This document shows, piece by piece, positions 33,848 to 46,104 of a stretch of DNA of 64,000 bases. The notes below the pieces were generated by a model that saw nothing but the letters and a program-made list of their open reading frames with translations, was not told the DNA's origin and searched no databases. Numbering within the stretch: the stretch's first letter is position 1; each line of letters begins with the position of its first letter. The stretch lies in the NCBI GenBank assembly GCA_020747065.1, contig JAGMVK010000016.1:62001-126000 (forward strand). Direction: 5' to 3'. A program made the position numbers and the translations under genes. This DNA is from Cadophora sp. MPI-SDFR-AT-0126 (lineage: Eukaryota; Ascomycota; Leotiomycetes; Helotiales; Ploettnerulaceae).

Positions 33848-36460
33848 TCAATTGGAAGCCACGCTGACACGTTCGACTACCACCCTTTCGCTCTTCCTGT
33901 TCGACAAATCCCTGGCTTGTCTTGCTGGCGAGCTGTCTCTGGAAACTGCAAGACCGACCCGGATTTCTCCTATGACCGGATTAGCGTGAGAGTGCGAGCC
34001 TGTTGCCTCTTTCTGTCGTCTCCGCTCTGAGAACCCTACAGGTGCATGTGACTGTGGCTTGTTTAAGTTGGCTGTTGCTCCGGCCCAAGCCTTCTCCTTC
34101 CCCTCGATACCTTCTCCCACGACAACCAAAGTCGGTGTGCTAGGCTTCGCAACCTGAACCAATCTCTCGGTGGGTGGTGACTTCTCCACGGCTGTTCTCT
34201 CAGCCTGTGGACTTCCTCGTCCTCGCTCATGCTCCTCTTTCGTGGCTGTTGCGATGGCACCGAGTGGGCTTGATACCTTGCCAATAGCTCCGATACCGCT
34301 AGCAGGCGTGGGAAAGTTCTGGCCACCGACTACACGGTCTTTCTTGGGACTCCGGTTGGGGTTCGTAGGATTGATATATTTCTTGCTAAGGTTTCCCGTA
34401 CTCGTTGTCTTCAGACTCGTCTTGATTGGTACGAGCAATTGTCTCTGTTGACGTGAAACGGAAATTTGACGAGCTATCGATACATCCGCGGCAGTTTCGA
34501 GTCGTGCCTCGTCTTCGGACTTGGGGCTGGATACCTGAACGGCGGCGCTGGCAGTACGACGGGGGATTGAGCTGGATTCACCAACTGTTGTGGCGCTCCG
34601 GGACCGGGTCATGGCTGGCTTTTGGGCGATGGTTGCAGCTCGGGTTCGGGTTTGAGGAGGCGAGTTGATGCGGAGGGGTTTGACGACAGGGTAGGGTGCC
34701 GTTGATGCGCTGAGAGGTGTGGTGATGCTAGACGCGGATGTTGAGGTCGAATGATCAGACTCAGATGTCGAGCTACCAGAGACTGAATCGTTGGTAGCGT
34801 GTGCAGGGTTGACCATTTGCCAATTTGGTTCTGGAAGTTTGGGTTTCATGGGAATGGTAACGGTAAGGGGTACCTCGTCTTCCTTCTCGTTCTCGTTGTC
34901 ACTGGCTGAATCGAGCAATAGATGTGACTGGTCGGGTGACCATCTGTTTTGCTCGGGTGCTGGCTCTTCCTTCTTCCTTAATGCCCGAGGACCTCGCCAC
35001 ATTTCAGGCTGCTGGCGCATGGGAACTGTGGGAGAATCGGCCGAAACGAGATTAGCATGGTCGTCGTTACTAATACCAGGAGCGAAGGAGGGGCGCGATG
35101 GAGAGAGAGCAGCTGGAGAAGTATTTGATCGTTGAAGAGTGACCGAAGGCCGTGATCGTGATGAAGGAGATGGGTCTCTGGTTCGAGGTGTACTTGGAAA
35201 AAGTGAAAATGCTGGACTCTGGGTCTTGAATCCGGGCGAGGTTGCTCGTCTGGGCATCAATAACTTGGATTTGGCCTCCAATTCGCGTTCCTATCTCCAC
35301 CATTAGAACCAGTCATTTGAAGGAGCCCAGTGGACATGCGGGCTTCTAACCTTAGAAGCGAGTGCCTCGTTGACCGTCTTGAGCTTGTCAAGTGTGGCCT
35401 GCCGCCTGGCCAGTAGCGAGGACGATTGCGATTGGGGCTTTTGGAGGACGGAGCTGAATAGTACGCTGTATCTCTCCATTTGAATTGAAGGAATGTCAAC
35501 ATCAAGTAGACCTGCGCCTTTCTGAGTCGTTTGGGAGCCATCGTATACAACATTTCCTCCGTCAATAGTAATCTCCGGAGTTGCAGTCTGTTTCTGTCGA
35601 TCTAATCCCTCAAGATCAAAGCGAAGAGGGACAGTATTTGATCTGCTCATGTCTGGCTTGTGCTTCCTTGACTTGCGAGCACTGGAATTCGAACGTCCTC
35701 GACCGCGAGACTTCGGCTTCTCACTTGCGGCTGCTTCTCCAAAATCGAATCCATGGTCGACGGGTTGTTGTTGTGACGCTTCGGGCTGGAGTTGGTAGAA
35801 TGCAGCTGGTTGCGCCTCATGTTTCTTTCCCCCAAATAGACCACCCAATAGTTTCCACTTGCTTGTCTTTTGCTTAACTGGTGCCGAGTTACTGATATCG
35901 TCATCGATATGGTCCGGCGATTCAGTATATCTATCCATAGGTACTTGCTGCTGCCATGCCGTAGGAGGATGTTGTGGACTTCCAAGAGCCATGCCGATCT
36001 CACTATGTGGAACGTTCATCTTTGTGGGCGTAATTTCCATAGACTCGGGGGTTGAGGGGCGAGTCGCTTGCGGCTTACGGACGGCGGGGTGATGAGGATC
36101 CTTTGGCGAGCTGGCAGGAGTAGGAAGAGAGCCCGGTAGAGGAAAATTGTAGAAAGTGGTTCCTACGCCATGAGCGGCGAGAGGGTTGAAGTGAAGGTCG
36201 TCCTTTGTTTCCCTCTTCTCAGCGTTCCTCCTTTTTGCAAAGCTCGATGCAGGTCCGGCAGAGGTACTAGGCCTTTCGGGAAGTTGATCTCTTTTTTGCT
36301 GACTGAATTCAAATAATTTGGCAGCGTTTGGATTGATGTTCCTGGCCTGTGCATCTTCTGATACACGAGTTGGCGCACTAGGATCCTCTGCGTCTCGACC
36401 TCTCGTGCCACGCCCCAACTGGGCCCACACCGACTTTGACAAAGGATTTGGCTTGACCAT
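33848..36460 (-). CDS. Large Ser/Pro-rich disordered protein, function unknown
   Basis: Two exons (35351-36460 and 33848-35290) give 850 aa. The intron (donor GTTAGA, acceptor GATAG) joins VNEALASK to ERELEAKSKLLMPRRATSP in frame, so a short coiled segment (ATLDKLKTVNEALASKEREL) spans the junction. The rest is low complexity, rich in Ser, Pro, Thr and basic patches, for example KPKSRGRGRSNSSARKSRK, with several SP/TP sites. A compact motif SKWKLLGGLFGGKK stands out near residue 205. I recognise no domain. The N-terminus MVKPNPLSKSVWAQLGRGTRG looks conserved rather than random. A cytoskeletal or signalling scaffold would fit but is only a guess. Confidence 0.7.
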
Positions 36461-38923
36461 TGTCGTTACCCTCGGTGGTGAGGGAATAACAAGTGAGGCA
36501 AGGCGAGAGGGATGAGTTTGTTTGAAACTGATTGGTGGATCCTCAAGAACTCGGCTCCAAAACCGACGAGCAAATATGAAACAAGGGAGCGTAATGTTTA
36601 TGCTCGATTAAAAAAATGCGTGTATTTGTACAAAGGAGTGGACAGGTTCACCAGGAGACCCTAGATGTATTAAGAGTCTACAACAGAAAGAGCGGTGGAG
36701 GGCGAGAGGAGACAGAGAAGAGAGTTCGAGGAAGCAATTTACTTATCTACGCTGATGGTGCAGCTTGCTCCTCTCAGCCCTGCATCTGAGCCGTGGAGTA
36801 CATGTTTGAGGTTGATGGGATGGTAATTTGATTGCAGGTGGACTGGTTGATCACCCTCCAGGATTAAAGTGAAGAGTGTGGAGTGGCCGGCTGGTTTTGA
36901 CAAGGGGACGAGGAAGATTGCGCTCCTTGTGCTGGTTGTGATGGATTCTGGAAGGGAAGGACCCTGTGATACACAAGAGTATCAGACAGGGGAACGGAAC
37001 CGCATTAATCTTACTGAGGACCCAATTGCAGGGGTCGACGACAGCACTCATCTGAAATGATAACAGCCAAAATTACGGCTGTCGAGGAAGTGTCAAGAAA
37101 GTTGGAAGGATTGCATCTTGGTCTGGCCGATGAAGCATTCCAAGTTCTTGATCACGGCCGCGCTGTTGCGGTTGTTGTTGTGGTCCTCGTGGCGACGCGT
37201 AGGCGAGGATCTGGAAAGAAAGCCGCTGATATGGTTGGTGGCGTTTGGCGATTGGCGATCTGACAAAGAGCGATGGGATGAAACATCAACATCAGAACTT
37301 CTATTTTTCGACCACCGCCCCACGCCACATAGAAAATCCGAAGTTTTTGACTTCTACTTGTAACTCGAAAGAACAACAGCAACGGCGATTACGGCATTCG
37401 ATACCAAATCTTGGAGGTGTTGATGTTGAGCGGCACTTCATATCCGGCACCACGAATCAGGACTCCAAGACGAATTAACGGAGAAAACCCCGAACAGAGT
37501 TGCCGAACCCACTTCTCAGCTTCTTAGTCCAGCGCTTCTGGCTGACGATGGGTCCGTCTCATTTGGACAATCTGATCATTGTCAAATGGCATGACATCTG
37601 GACTTCCAAGTTCATAAACTTTTAATAGGGTGAGTGATGTTGAGGAACTTGATGCCGATGGCTTGACGTTGATATTGGTGCGATGTCGTCTGATATCGTC
37701 CGAATCTATCTGCAGATGGCGCCAGTTTCAAGATGTCTGTGAGCGACAGGGAAACCCGTTAGACAGGGCTGACTTCTCCCCGTGCTCACAAAGCTTGGCC
37801 GTCAATGGCAAGGGGATCTCACACAGACATCGGTGAAAGCGGCAGATGTGCGTGCGACTGATCGTGATATTTGTGGATCTTAAAGAAGGATCCTCGATGT
37901 TTGTATCTTCAGATCTCCACAGCCTAGAACCGCCAAAGCCACAAGCAAAAAGATCGCCGAGTTTGACGACTACGCAACCATCTTTACTTTGAGGATTTTA
38001 TTATTGGAATAACCTTCGATGTAGTATCGTTGGAATCGAAAACTTCAACACTGATCTTTCTCTCCCGCTATTGCAGGACATGCACGGGGGGAAACCCGAC
38101 ACCTGTATTCCGAAACTCTGGTGTTGCCGTCCGGATAATTCGTACAGAGCATTTTCCATGACAGCTTCCGTGCAGCATCTGCAGAAGAATTGAGCCTGGC
38201 AATAATCCTCGGGCCCATCGACTTCAGGAAGCAAGAACGATGCCTTCTAGAAGAACTCTGAAGGACACGGAGCCCGACTCCATTCTGATACCGGTGTCGA
38301 ATCGCATCAGAGGATAAATGCGAAGTCTGGGAAGCCCCTGAGAGAATCATATCCGTACTGCGGTGCATTGCGTCCTGGTTTGTCAGCGAGACAGCCAAGC
38401 CAGTAAGGCTGTCCCTTTCTTTGTCTCTTGAGTGTACGATGAAGTTGTTGCCTCGTCGCTCTACCTCCTCACTCTCTGCCTTAACAGTGCTTGCAAGGCT
38501 GGATCCATAGCACAAAACGTGACTCTGGCCATTAACAGCCTGGAGTATTGAAACGATATCAATACAGGCAATTCACTTGAAGCATATGTCTTGAAAACCA
38601 CAGGGGATGTGAATATACTTGCCACTTGACAATCGACGATCAATCATTTTTATTAGTTGAACAAGTGAAGTATTGTCATTGCAGCGGCTTTATGGTATTC
38701 CATTTTCATCATCCCGCTAGCGGCACCACGGCGCCTCGCGCGACCTGACCCCTCCAAAAAGGCTTCTGCGCCAAGCTTAGCGAAGGAAGTCACAACAACT
38801 TCAACCACTTTTCATCATACAACTGCTGACTCCGAATCCTTGTTGTTCAGTACCGCTTCGTCTTCACATAGAAACTTTCGCCCTTTCGGTTCTGTTCATT
38901 ACTATACACAAAGCACCCTCGAG
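36461..38923. other. 2.5 kb intergenic region
   Basis: Between the divergent disordered-protein gene and profilin, so it holds both promoters. Short open frames, for example 38045-38515 (-) and 37630-37836 (+), show no recognisable protein or splice context. CT-rich sequence from about 38780 is the likely profilin leader. Confidence 0.55.
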
Positions 38924-39602
38924 ATGTCGTGGCAAGGTACGTGAAACTGCCTGATCATTACCCCTCCTCTAACGCACGCTGACTTCGGTATCACAGCATA
39001 TGTTGATTCTAGGTACGTTGTTGAGATCGACTTCGAATGGTGGTTGAATGGCAGAGAGAATCGAAACTGATGGAAGTGTAGCATGGTGGCTAGCGGTCAT
39101 GTCGATAAGGGAGCTATCTACAGCATTGCAGGTGATAGCAAGTGGGCCGCCAGTCCAAACTTCGACGTACGTCTACAAACCCTCACCAAGACCAATACTG
39201 GAGAGAATGTGGGAAATATGACTCTAGAGAGGATGCTGATCTTGAATAGGTCTCTGCCACTGAGATGAAGGAGATTATCAATGGTCTGTCAGGAAAGGTC
39301 GATGCTCTGTACGCGGAAGGATTGCACGTTGGTGGGGAGAGATACGTCCTTACAAAGGCTGAAGATAGGAGTCTTTATGCCAGAAAGGTGCGTTCCATTC
39401 TTCACAGATGTTCCTCTTGTTGTGTATGATGTGGCAGTTGTGGGACTTCGTTTTAATACTTCCTCAGGGCCGCGAGGGCGTCGTCATTGTCAAGACCAAA
39501 CAAGCCATCCTCATTGCTCACTATGGCGAGTCCATGATTGCCGGAAACTCAGCAACGACTGTCGAACAACTCGCAGACTACCTCATCAAGTCAGGTTACT
39601 AG
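38924..39602 (+). CDS. PFY1: Profilin
   Basis: Actin-monomer and polyproline-binding protein that feeds ATP-actin to formins at growing tips. Five exons (38924-38936, 38997-39012, 39082-39166, 39250-39387, 39468-39602) give 128 aa, the normal size. The first two are micro-exons of 13 and 16 nt encoding MSWQAYVDS. The rest reads SMVASGHVDKGAIYSIAGDS and KWAASPNFDVSATEMKEI. It closes with GREGVVIVKTKQAILIAHYG and QLADYLIKSGY. The N-terminal W/Y and C-terminal Y pattern of the polyproline site is kept. The splice chain is the only one that restores the family N-terminus. Confidence 0.93.
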
Positions 39603-40143
39603 AGCACATTCATACGTGTGAAGGGCAGGGGTGGTAGCGTTTCGGATTTTTTGGGGGATGCAGAGGGGCAGAAATGTGCATAAACGTAGGCGAGACCTTC
39701 TTTGGCATTCCAAGGCCGATACTAGAATAGTATCTTTTGATGATGAATCATGGGCGTGGTACTTGGAGGATGTGGATAGCCTTGCAGATGCTTTGGGGAG
39801 GGGAAGGGAAGGGCTTGAAGCTTTGCATAGGTGGATGAATTCATGACCTTTCACTGAAATATCTGTACACAAGCGTGAAGCATCTTCGAGAGATCGGCCA
39901 TTAGCCATCAAATGTGGGTATATTCGAAAAGAAGTCTCTCCGCAACATGGCCGTGCAAGGAGCTCGAGCTCAACCAAACCACGAACCAGGAGCTGTATCC
40001 AAGCCCAAACGCCAACTCATCCCACCTCCCATGTGTCCTGTACAAGCCGTCTACCCATCATTACAAGTCATATTTTAGATTTCCTGCTCCTAGAAACACC
40101 AACCACGTTATCCACACAGGCCCAGACAGCTTTCCAGTTGAAT
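39603..40143. other. Intergenic, convergent 3' flanks of profilin and GOT1
   Basis: An open frame at 39631-39846 (+) is probably transcript tail. No gene supported. Confidence 0.6.
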
Positions 40144-40880
40144 TTACACTGGCAACTGGGCACCACCACCAAGTCCCATCCTATCAACGGCAACACCAAT
40201 CCACGGACCGATGATGGGTATGTTCCTCGCAAAACCAGCAATCGTACCCAAGAAGTCCCCAAACAAGATGAATATTCCGTAAAGCTCGACCAAGAACCCG
40301 ACCAGTGCCCAGCGCATCAAGATCAAGCAGAGACCTGCGAAAAAGGCAGCTGTACCCTTGAGTTTCTGACGGCGCGCAAAGAAGAGTGCCGTTTTCTGGG
40401 GTCCGATTATGATCGTTAGTCCGAGGAGGAAGAGGATCTGCTTGTGTGAGTCTGGGTCAAGGTTCTGGCAGGAGGAAACGCACGTTGCCCATTGCGAGCC
40501 TTGGAGGACTGATCAGCATGTGTATCGGGAGTAGAGGGAGGAAAGGACTCACATTGCTCTATCGAAGAACATGAAGACTCCGCAGATGAGGAAGAATCCA
40601 CCTGTTGGATGTCCAAGTCAGTACTTGATGCGCTGCAGCACATGGGAAGCAAGACTACCCACCTCCTGAGCAGAAAGCCACGCCAATCTCTGAAGAATCC
40701 AATTATTAGCATACGATTCCCCAAAGCTCTCCTCCAATCCCGGTAAGGCAGCTGGCGCATCGAGTGTCCTGATGCCCCCTTTTCAAGCTCCAGTCGCTGG
40801 ATCTCTGACCTCGAATTTGTTTCGGGTGCGGAAACTTGGGGAAACGTACTCTGTGAATCGGATAACCACATGGTAGGCAT
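40144..40880 (-). CDS. GOT1: Golgi transport protein Got1
   Basis: Small tetraspanning membrane protein of ER-derived vesicles and early Golgi. Five exons on the minus strand (40850-40880, 40663-40689, 40553-40601, 40484-40499, 40144-40437) give 138 aa, the yeast length. The chain reads [55 protein letters not shown], then RRQKLKGTAAFFAGLCLILM, and ends with the conserved FARNIPIIGPWIGVA. Exon 4 is only 16 nt. I placed the start at 40880 (MPTMWLS). The ATG at 40871 (MWLS) is equally possible and matches some relatives better. Confidence 0.9.
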
Positions 40881-41883
40881 CTTTGCTATATTCGACTTCT
40901 GTAGAATGAAGGGAGGGGAATTCAAAAAGTCGTGTTGCTCTGGGTGGACTTTGCGATAAGGAGAAGGGAGAGCTGGCCTTGGGAAGACGCGCAGGGACCA
41001 GTACGCGGACTTTTTTTGGTGAGTGAGGGCTTGGCACTTGGGAAACTGGTGGGCGTGGCGCTCTGGCTGGCTGGTGGGTGGGCTTTTTTAGCTTGTGATT
41101 TTTCCTGCGCTCCTCAACTTTCATACTCCAGACCAGCCAGCTACTTGTGGCAACCGACATTTGTACACTCGTACTTGTCGAGTATCAATTGGAGTGATGG
41201 CCAACTTGACTATTCGATAGACTCATGGTCGGTTAGGTTTGTTCTCCAGTACTTGTTTCACGCCGAGTCCAATGACACTGGAATTGGGAAATTGCCGCGA
41301 CGACTGGAGCATCTTTGCTCTGGTAACTGAGTTTATTCTTCTATATCTTCTCGGTACCCCGTCATCCTTCAGGCAGATAATGAGGATCTTGATCGCGATT
41401 AAGCCGGAGCTCCTTCTTGAACCGTGAGTCGAAAGATTTTCGGTGGGTTGAATGCGCTTGACTTTGTCGGTCATACAGACTCGTCATGGGGAGTGGATTT
41501 GTAGCTGCCGGAACGCACCTGCTGCCAACTCACTCCACCTTGCTGCCGGTCCAGCATGCAGACGTGTTCGAATTGAGGATTGATCGGAAAGAATAGAAGC
41601 TACCTACTACGCATTAGCTGAGGAATCGGAAAAGGGATCTCCTCTGCGGTTTGGCCAGCCAGCGCCGTTTAGTAGTCTGGAGGCAAACAAGACATCTTCA
41701 ACACAAGTTGCCATTATGGACGAGACTTGATGCTGACTCCATAAGATAAAACCTGCTTACCTGTAGCTTGTAAGCTGCAGCAAGTTGCAATCTGCTCATC
41801 CTTCCCCAATTTTGATCCAGATCCAAGTTTGACATTGTCCATGCTATCCACTTGCTCCCCAGGCAAGATAGCCGTTACTTTCC
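40881..41883. other. GOT1 promoter and IES6 3' flank
   Basis: Plus-strand open frames here (40932-41330) lie opposite the GOT1 first exon and its promoter and do not look coding. Nothing else seen. Confidence 0.55.
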
Positions 41884-42465
41884 TTACTTTAGAACCGTAT
41901 GCGCTCCTCTAGCTTCCAGATACTGCTCTGCAACACCTTGTCCCAGAGTTCTGATAACGCCAAAGACCTCCTTATCATGATACCTCAATCTAGTCTTTGG
42001 ATCTGTATAGGGCGCGCTCAATCCCGTAATGTCACAATAATGCTTCGAATGTGCCAAAGACGGCGCAGATTCGATATTTGTATATGTCGCGCTGGGAGCA
42101 TTCGAGAAGCCATTTGATCTCATGTTTCTCTCTAAGACCAGCTTCGACAAGTTCCGTGAAGCTTGCGCAAGGTTGGGAGGTTGAAGTGTAGAGCCAGGCG
42201 TTGAGACTGCGGGAGTAGATTCACCATCTGTCGAAGTGTAAGATTCGTCCGGATTGGGAGTTGCGGCGCCGCTGTTCTCGTGAGTAGGCTGAAGAGACGC
42301 TTCTTTGCGGATTGCGTCGCCGAGGATGGTCTTGATGTTCTTGTTGCGGCGCTGGTTGGGCTTCCAGTGGTGGTTGCGGAATGGTTTGTGGATTGCGTGG
42401 ATATCGAGTTGCTCCAGGAGTGCCTGGTGAGCATCTGCTTCTTCGGTGGAGGGTTGAGGTGCCAT
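41884..42465 (-). CDS. IES6: INO80 complex subunit Ies6 (YL1 C-terminal domain)
   Basis: Single exon, 193 aa from the ATG at 42465 (MAPQPSTEEADAHQALLEQL). An upstream in-frame Met at 42555 is less likely. The middle segment HKPFRNHHWKPNQRRNKNIK is the basic stretch typical of Ies6. The C-terminus holds the YL1_C domain, HYCDITGLSAPYTDPKTRLR followed by YHDKEVFGVIRTL. Ies6 forms a stable module with Arp5 that couples INO80 ATPase activity to nucleosome sliding. ARP5 lies about 1 kb away on the opposite strand. Divergent from DAD4, with start codons only about 173 bp apart. Confidence 0.88.
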   Translation of the reverse strand: MAPQPSTEEADAHQALLEQLDIHAIHKPFRNHHWKPNQRRNKNIKTILGDAIRKEASLQPTHENSGAATPNPDESYTSTDGESTPAVSTPGSTLQPPNLAQASRNLSKLVLERNMRSNGFSNAPSATYTNIESAPSLAHSKHYCDITGLSAPYTDPKTRLRYHDKEVFGVIRTLGQGVAEQYLEARGAHTVLK

Positions 42466-42638
42466 TGTATTTGTGTTCGATGTATTGCGTGAGGCGTAGA
42501 GGCAGGATGTCCGATTGTCCAAGGGAGCTTCCAGCAAACGGAACTCTAGATCCACGTGATGTTGTGCCCGCTCTCGGTTTCTCTAGAACGCGTCGATATG
42601 GCCAGTCAAGGTCGCGACAAACACTTCAAGAGCGCAAA
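42466..42638. promoter_or_regulatory. Compact divergent IES6-DAD4 promoter
   Basis: 173 bp separate the two opposing start codons, so both genes must share this region for initiation. No clear TATA. Confidence 0.45.
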
Positions 42639-43055
42639 ATGGTATGATGAGACTTGAAGGATAGAGAAGGCTTTTTGATTGATTCTTTGTAGGAAAGCCC
42701 TCACGAACATCAGCAGAACCTGCTACTCTCTCGGATCATTACAAACGTGGTAAGTTAACAGGAATGGACTTTACCCTCAAACAGCCGCTTACACTCAACA
42801 GGAGAAGCTCAATGAAGCTATCATGCTTTTGAACAAGAGTCTTCAGGTACGAATGATAATAATTCTTCTGTAGCCTTAGCTAAATCAGTACAGGAAATCA
42901 ATATTCAGAACATGAACGTTGAACTTGTTGCTCAAATGTTCAAGAACTACCAGTCCAACGTCCTCTTCCATCTAGAAGGTAAGCCAAGAACACTCACTCT
43001 GACAACGTAGCACTGATGATTTCTAGCAACGGATTCTCTCAAAGATCCTTCTTAG
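42639..43055 (+). CDS. DAD4: DASH complex subunit Dad4
   Basis: Outer-kinetochore subunit of the DASH/Dam1 ring that couples kinetochores to microtubule ends. Five coding exons: 42639-42641 (the ATG alone), 42693-42749, 42802-42846, 42894-42978 and 43027-43055. They give 72 aa, the same length as yeast Dad4. The protein reads [55 protein letters not shown] and [17 protein letters not shown], matching Dad4 end to end. It is too fragmented to appear as a long open frame. Intron positions are supported by GTATGA, GTAAGT, GTACGA and GTAAGC donors with AG acceptors. Confidence 0.9.
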
Positions 43056-43457
43056 TAGTGAAGTGGGCCGGGTTTCTAGTAGTGAAGCATGGATTGAACT
43101 TTGGAGTGATGGCGTCGAAGGCAGCATTTGGGAATTTATTAGATTATAAGAAAATGGTCAAGAAACGTCAAAACATTCATGTGAAACTCAATGACTTGAA
43201 TGTATTATGCGACTGGTATACTGCTACATGTAGTTCCGTTCTGTCTCGCAACCGTAGCCTTGCCGGGATCTCAGATCACCGTTTCCAGCCTCGTCGCGAG
43301 ACCTCGAATTCCTAGCTGAGGAGAGCTTTCTTTGCCATCAGCTTATTTAGCTCACGAAAACTTATCACTGCGATCACATCTACATCATCGCAGCTTGCAT
43401 GTTAAACATCAGCCATGTCATAGAACCCCAACTGAAGATAGAACTCCTTCAACGACA
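43056..43457. other. DAD4 3' flank and ARP5 promoter
   Basis: About 400 bp between two plus-strand genes. No further gene. Confidence 0.6.
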
Positions 43458-45862
43458 ATGGCGCCCTCTGCAACAGAACCCCAAGCTCAAGCTTCACAGA
43501 CAGAGAATGGATTGCCACCACTCCGCCTCTACACCCCTCGAGAAACCCGCTTTGAGAAGTTCATTGAGACTCAGGAAGATGGCTATCGTCAGGCAAAGTC
43601 GCGAGGAAATCAAGGGGCAGCAATTGTGATAGACAACGGTTCAATTCCTTTAATGCGCCAACATGAAGAACACAAGTGCTAATACTGCTACACAGGATCT
43701 TCTGCGACCCGAGCTGGATGGTCCTTCGAAGCCGCACCTCGACTGAATCTCGTGCCAATATACTCCAGATATCGAGACCGGAAGCTGGGAAAGACATACT
43801 CATTCGTTGGGGCTGATGTCTATGCTGACACGACTGCGAGGGGCCACATGAGAAATGCCTTCGAAGCTGGTAGTGGCATTGTTAGCAATTGGGATGTTAT
43901 GGAGTCGGTGCTGGATTATGTCTTCATCAAATTGGGGATAGATGGTGCAAATGGGGGGGTGGATGTTCCAATCGTCATGACTGAAGCTGTGGCTAACCTA
44001 CCATACTCGAGAAAGAGTGAGTTGTTGAAAGGTATTCAAGAACTATGCTGATGTTGGAAATAGCTATGACTGAGATCATCTTCGAGGCTTATTCGGCCCC
44101 TTCACTGGCTTTTGGTATCGACTCCTTGTTTTCTTACGACTACAACGATGGCAAGACTGGTCTTGTCGTCTCCTCTTCACACAGCTCCACGCATGTCATT
44201 CCGGTTTTGAACTCAAAGGCGATTCTCACGCAAGCTACACGTTTGAATTGGGGTGGATCACAGAGTGCAGAGTACCTTTTCAAGCTCATCCGTTTGAAGT
44301 ACCCAACATTTCCCGGCAAACTCAACTCTTCCCAAATGGAGTACTTGCTTCGAGACCACTGTTATCTATCCCAAGACTATGACCAGGAGTTGAGCAATTA
44401 TCTCGACTGGACTGGGCTGGAAGACCGCGATCATGTCATCCAATACCCGTATACTGAAGAGGTTATCATCCAGAAGAGCGAGGAAGAGCTCGCGAAAATT
44501 GCCGAGAAGAGGAAAGAGAGTGGTAGGAGGCTACAGGAGCAAGCAGCTAAGATGCGACTGGAGAAACTGATCCGCAAAGAACAAGAGCTTGATTACTATC
44601 GGGACTTACAGAATCGACTCGCCGACGAGACCAAGAAGGAGATCAAGCGAATGCTCGATGCTGAGGATCTAAAGGATGAAGCAGCTCTCGAGAGAACGAT
44701 TAAGGAGCTTGACAAATCTATCCGCAAGGCACGGACTAAGGATGTTGGAGGCCCCGAGGTTGAGGAGGAAGTTGAGGTGCCTGATTTCAGCTTATTGGAC
44801 ATTGCGGACGATCAATTGGACGAAGCTGGAATCAAGCAGAAGCGCCACCAAAGACTCATGAAATCAAATCACGAAGCTCGTGCCAGAGCAAAAGCCGAAA
44901 AGGAGAAAGAGAAAGCTCGTATTGCAGAAGAGCAACGACTTGATGATGAGAAACGACAGAACAACCTCGAAGGCTGGCTGCAGGAGAGAAGAAATGCTCG
45001 GGCAGGTCTTATTCAGAAGATCAAAGACCGAGATCGTCTCAAGGCTGATCTAGGAAATCGAAAGTCGCTGGCAAGTCAGATCAGAATGAAGAGCATCGCC
45101 AACCTAGCTTCTGATACTCCGACTAAGAAGCGTCGCCGAGGCGGAGATGATGATAATTTTGGTGCCAACGATGACGACTGGGGTGTCTACAGACAAATCG
45201 CTACAGGAGATGGCAGTGATGACGAGGAAGAGGAGGATCTCGGCGTCACGCTGAAGACCCTCGAAGCAGACCTTCTGAAATACGACCCTGACTTCACTGA
45301 CCAACATACTCTCGATGCACAAACCGATTGGACCAAGAGCCTCATGCATGCATTCCTGCGTGGACCCAGACCTTTTGACATGAAGAGCCAAGGAGAAGCA
45401 CATCAGCTGCATCTGAATGTGGAGCGAATCCGAGTTCCCGAGGTAGTATTTCAACCCTCAATCGCAGGCCTAGACCAAGCTGGCATCGTCGAGATCGCGG
45501 CCGACATCTTGACTCAACGTCTCAGTGGAGTTGGGGGCCAGGATGCTTTCCTCAAGGACATCTTCTTGACTGGGGGTAGTTCGTTGTTCTTGAATTTCGA
45601 TGAACGACTCAGAGAGGGACTAAGAGCATATCTTCCAGCTGAGGCGCCACTTAATGTTCGCAGAGCAAAGGATTCTGTGATGGATTCTTGGAAGGGAGCT
45701 GCGAAATGGGCTGGAGGAGAAAAATGGAAGACGGCCGCTGTCACAAGGGATGAGTATCTTGAGAAAGGCGCGGAATATATGAAGGTATGCGAAGAGATTC
45801 ATGAGAAAAGAGTACCTACTGACCACTTACAGGAACATGATCTAGGTAATGCTTATTCATGA
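43458..45862 (+). CDS. ARP5: Actin-related protein 5, INO80 complex
   Basis: Three exons (43458-43638, 43696-44016, 44064-45862) give 766 aa. The actin fold starts at AAIVIDNGSSATRAGWSF (phosphate loop 1) and continues with VPIVMTEAVANLPYSRKTMT. Then comes LFSYDYNDGKTGLVVSSSHS and STHVIPVLNSK (phosphate loop 2). A long, highly charged coiled-coil insertion (about residues 290-480, for example KIAEKRKESGRRLQEQAAKM) interrupts the fold, which is diagnostic of Arp5. The fold resumes near EIAADILTQRLSGVGG and FLTGGSSLFLNFDERLREG. Intron 1 uses a weak donor (GTTCAA). Partner gene IES6 is close by. Acts in the nucleus in chromatin remodelling. Confidence 0.93.
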
Positions 45863-46104
45863 GGTATTTGACAAACGGCACGAATTACACAGGCTTGAGA
45901 AAGAACAGACATTGACATTCATTGCTTGCTGCTCAACTGTGAAAGCATGTGTGTAACCAGCTAAAGCGGTTAATCTAGCAAATCCCAAACGCCATTCATT
46001 GATAATTTCCCCATCACGAAACACTGCAAACCCTCGCGAGTCGATGTCCATGTTGATTAACGCCAGCCAACCCTCAACGCCAAGATGCCTACCAAAGGAG
46101 ACTT
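45863..46104. other. Short convergent spacer
   Basis: 3' flanks of ARP5 (+) and the bZIP gene (-). No gene seen. Confidence 0.6.

Noticed and set aside
38045..38515. 156-aa minus-strand open frame
   Set aside because: Considered as a gene between the disordered protein and profilin, but it has no domain, no consistent codon use and no supporting exons.
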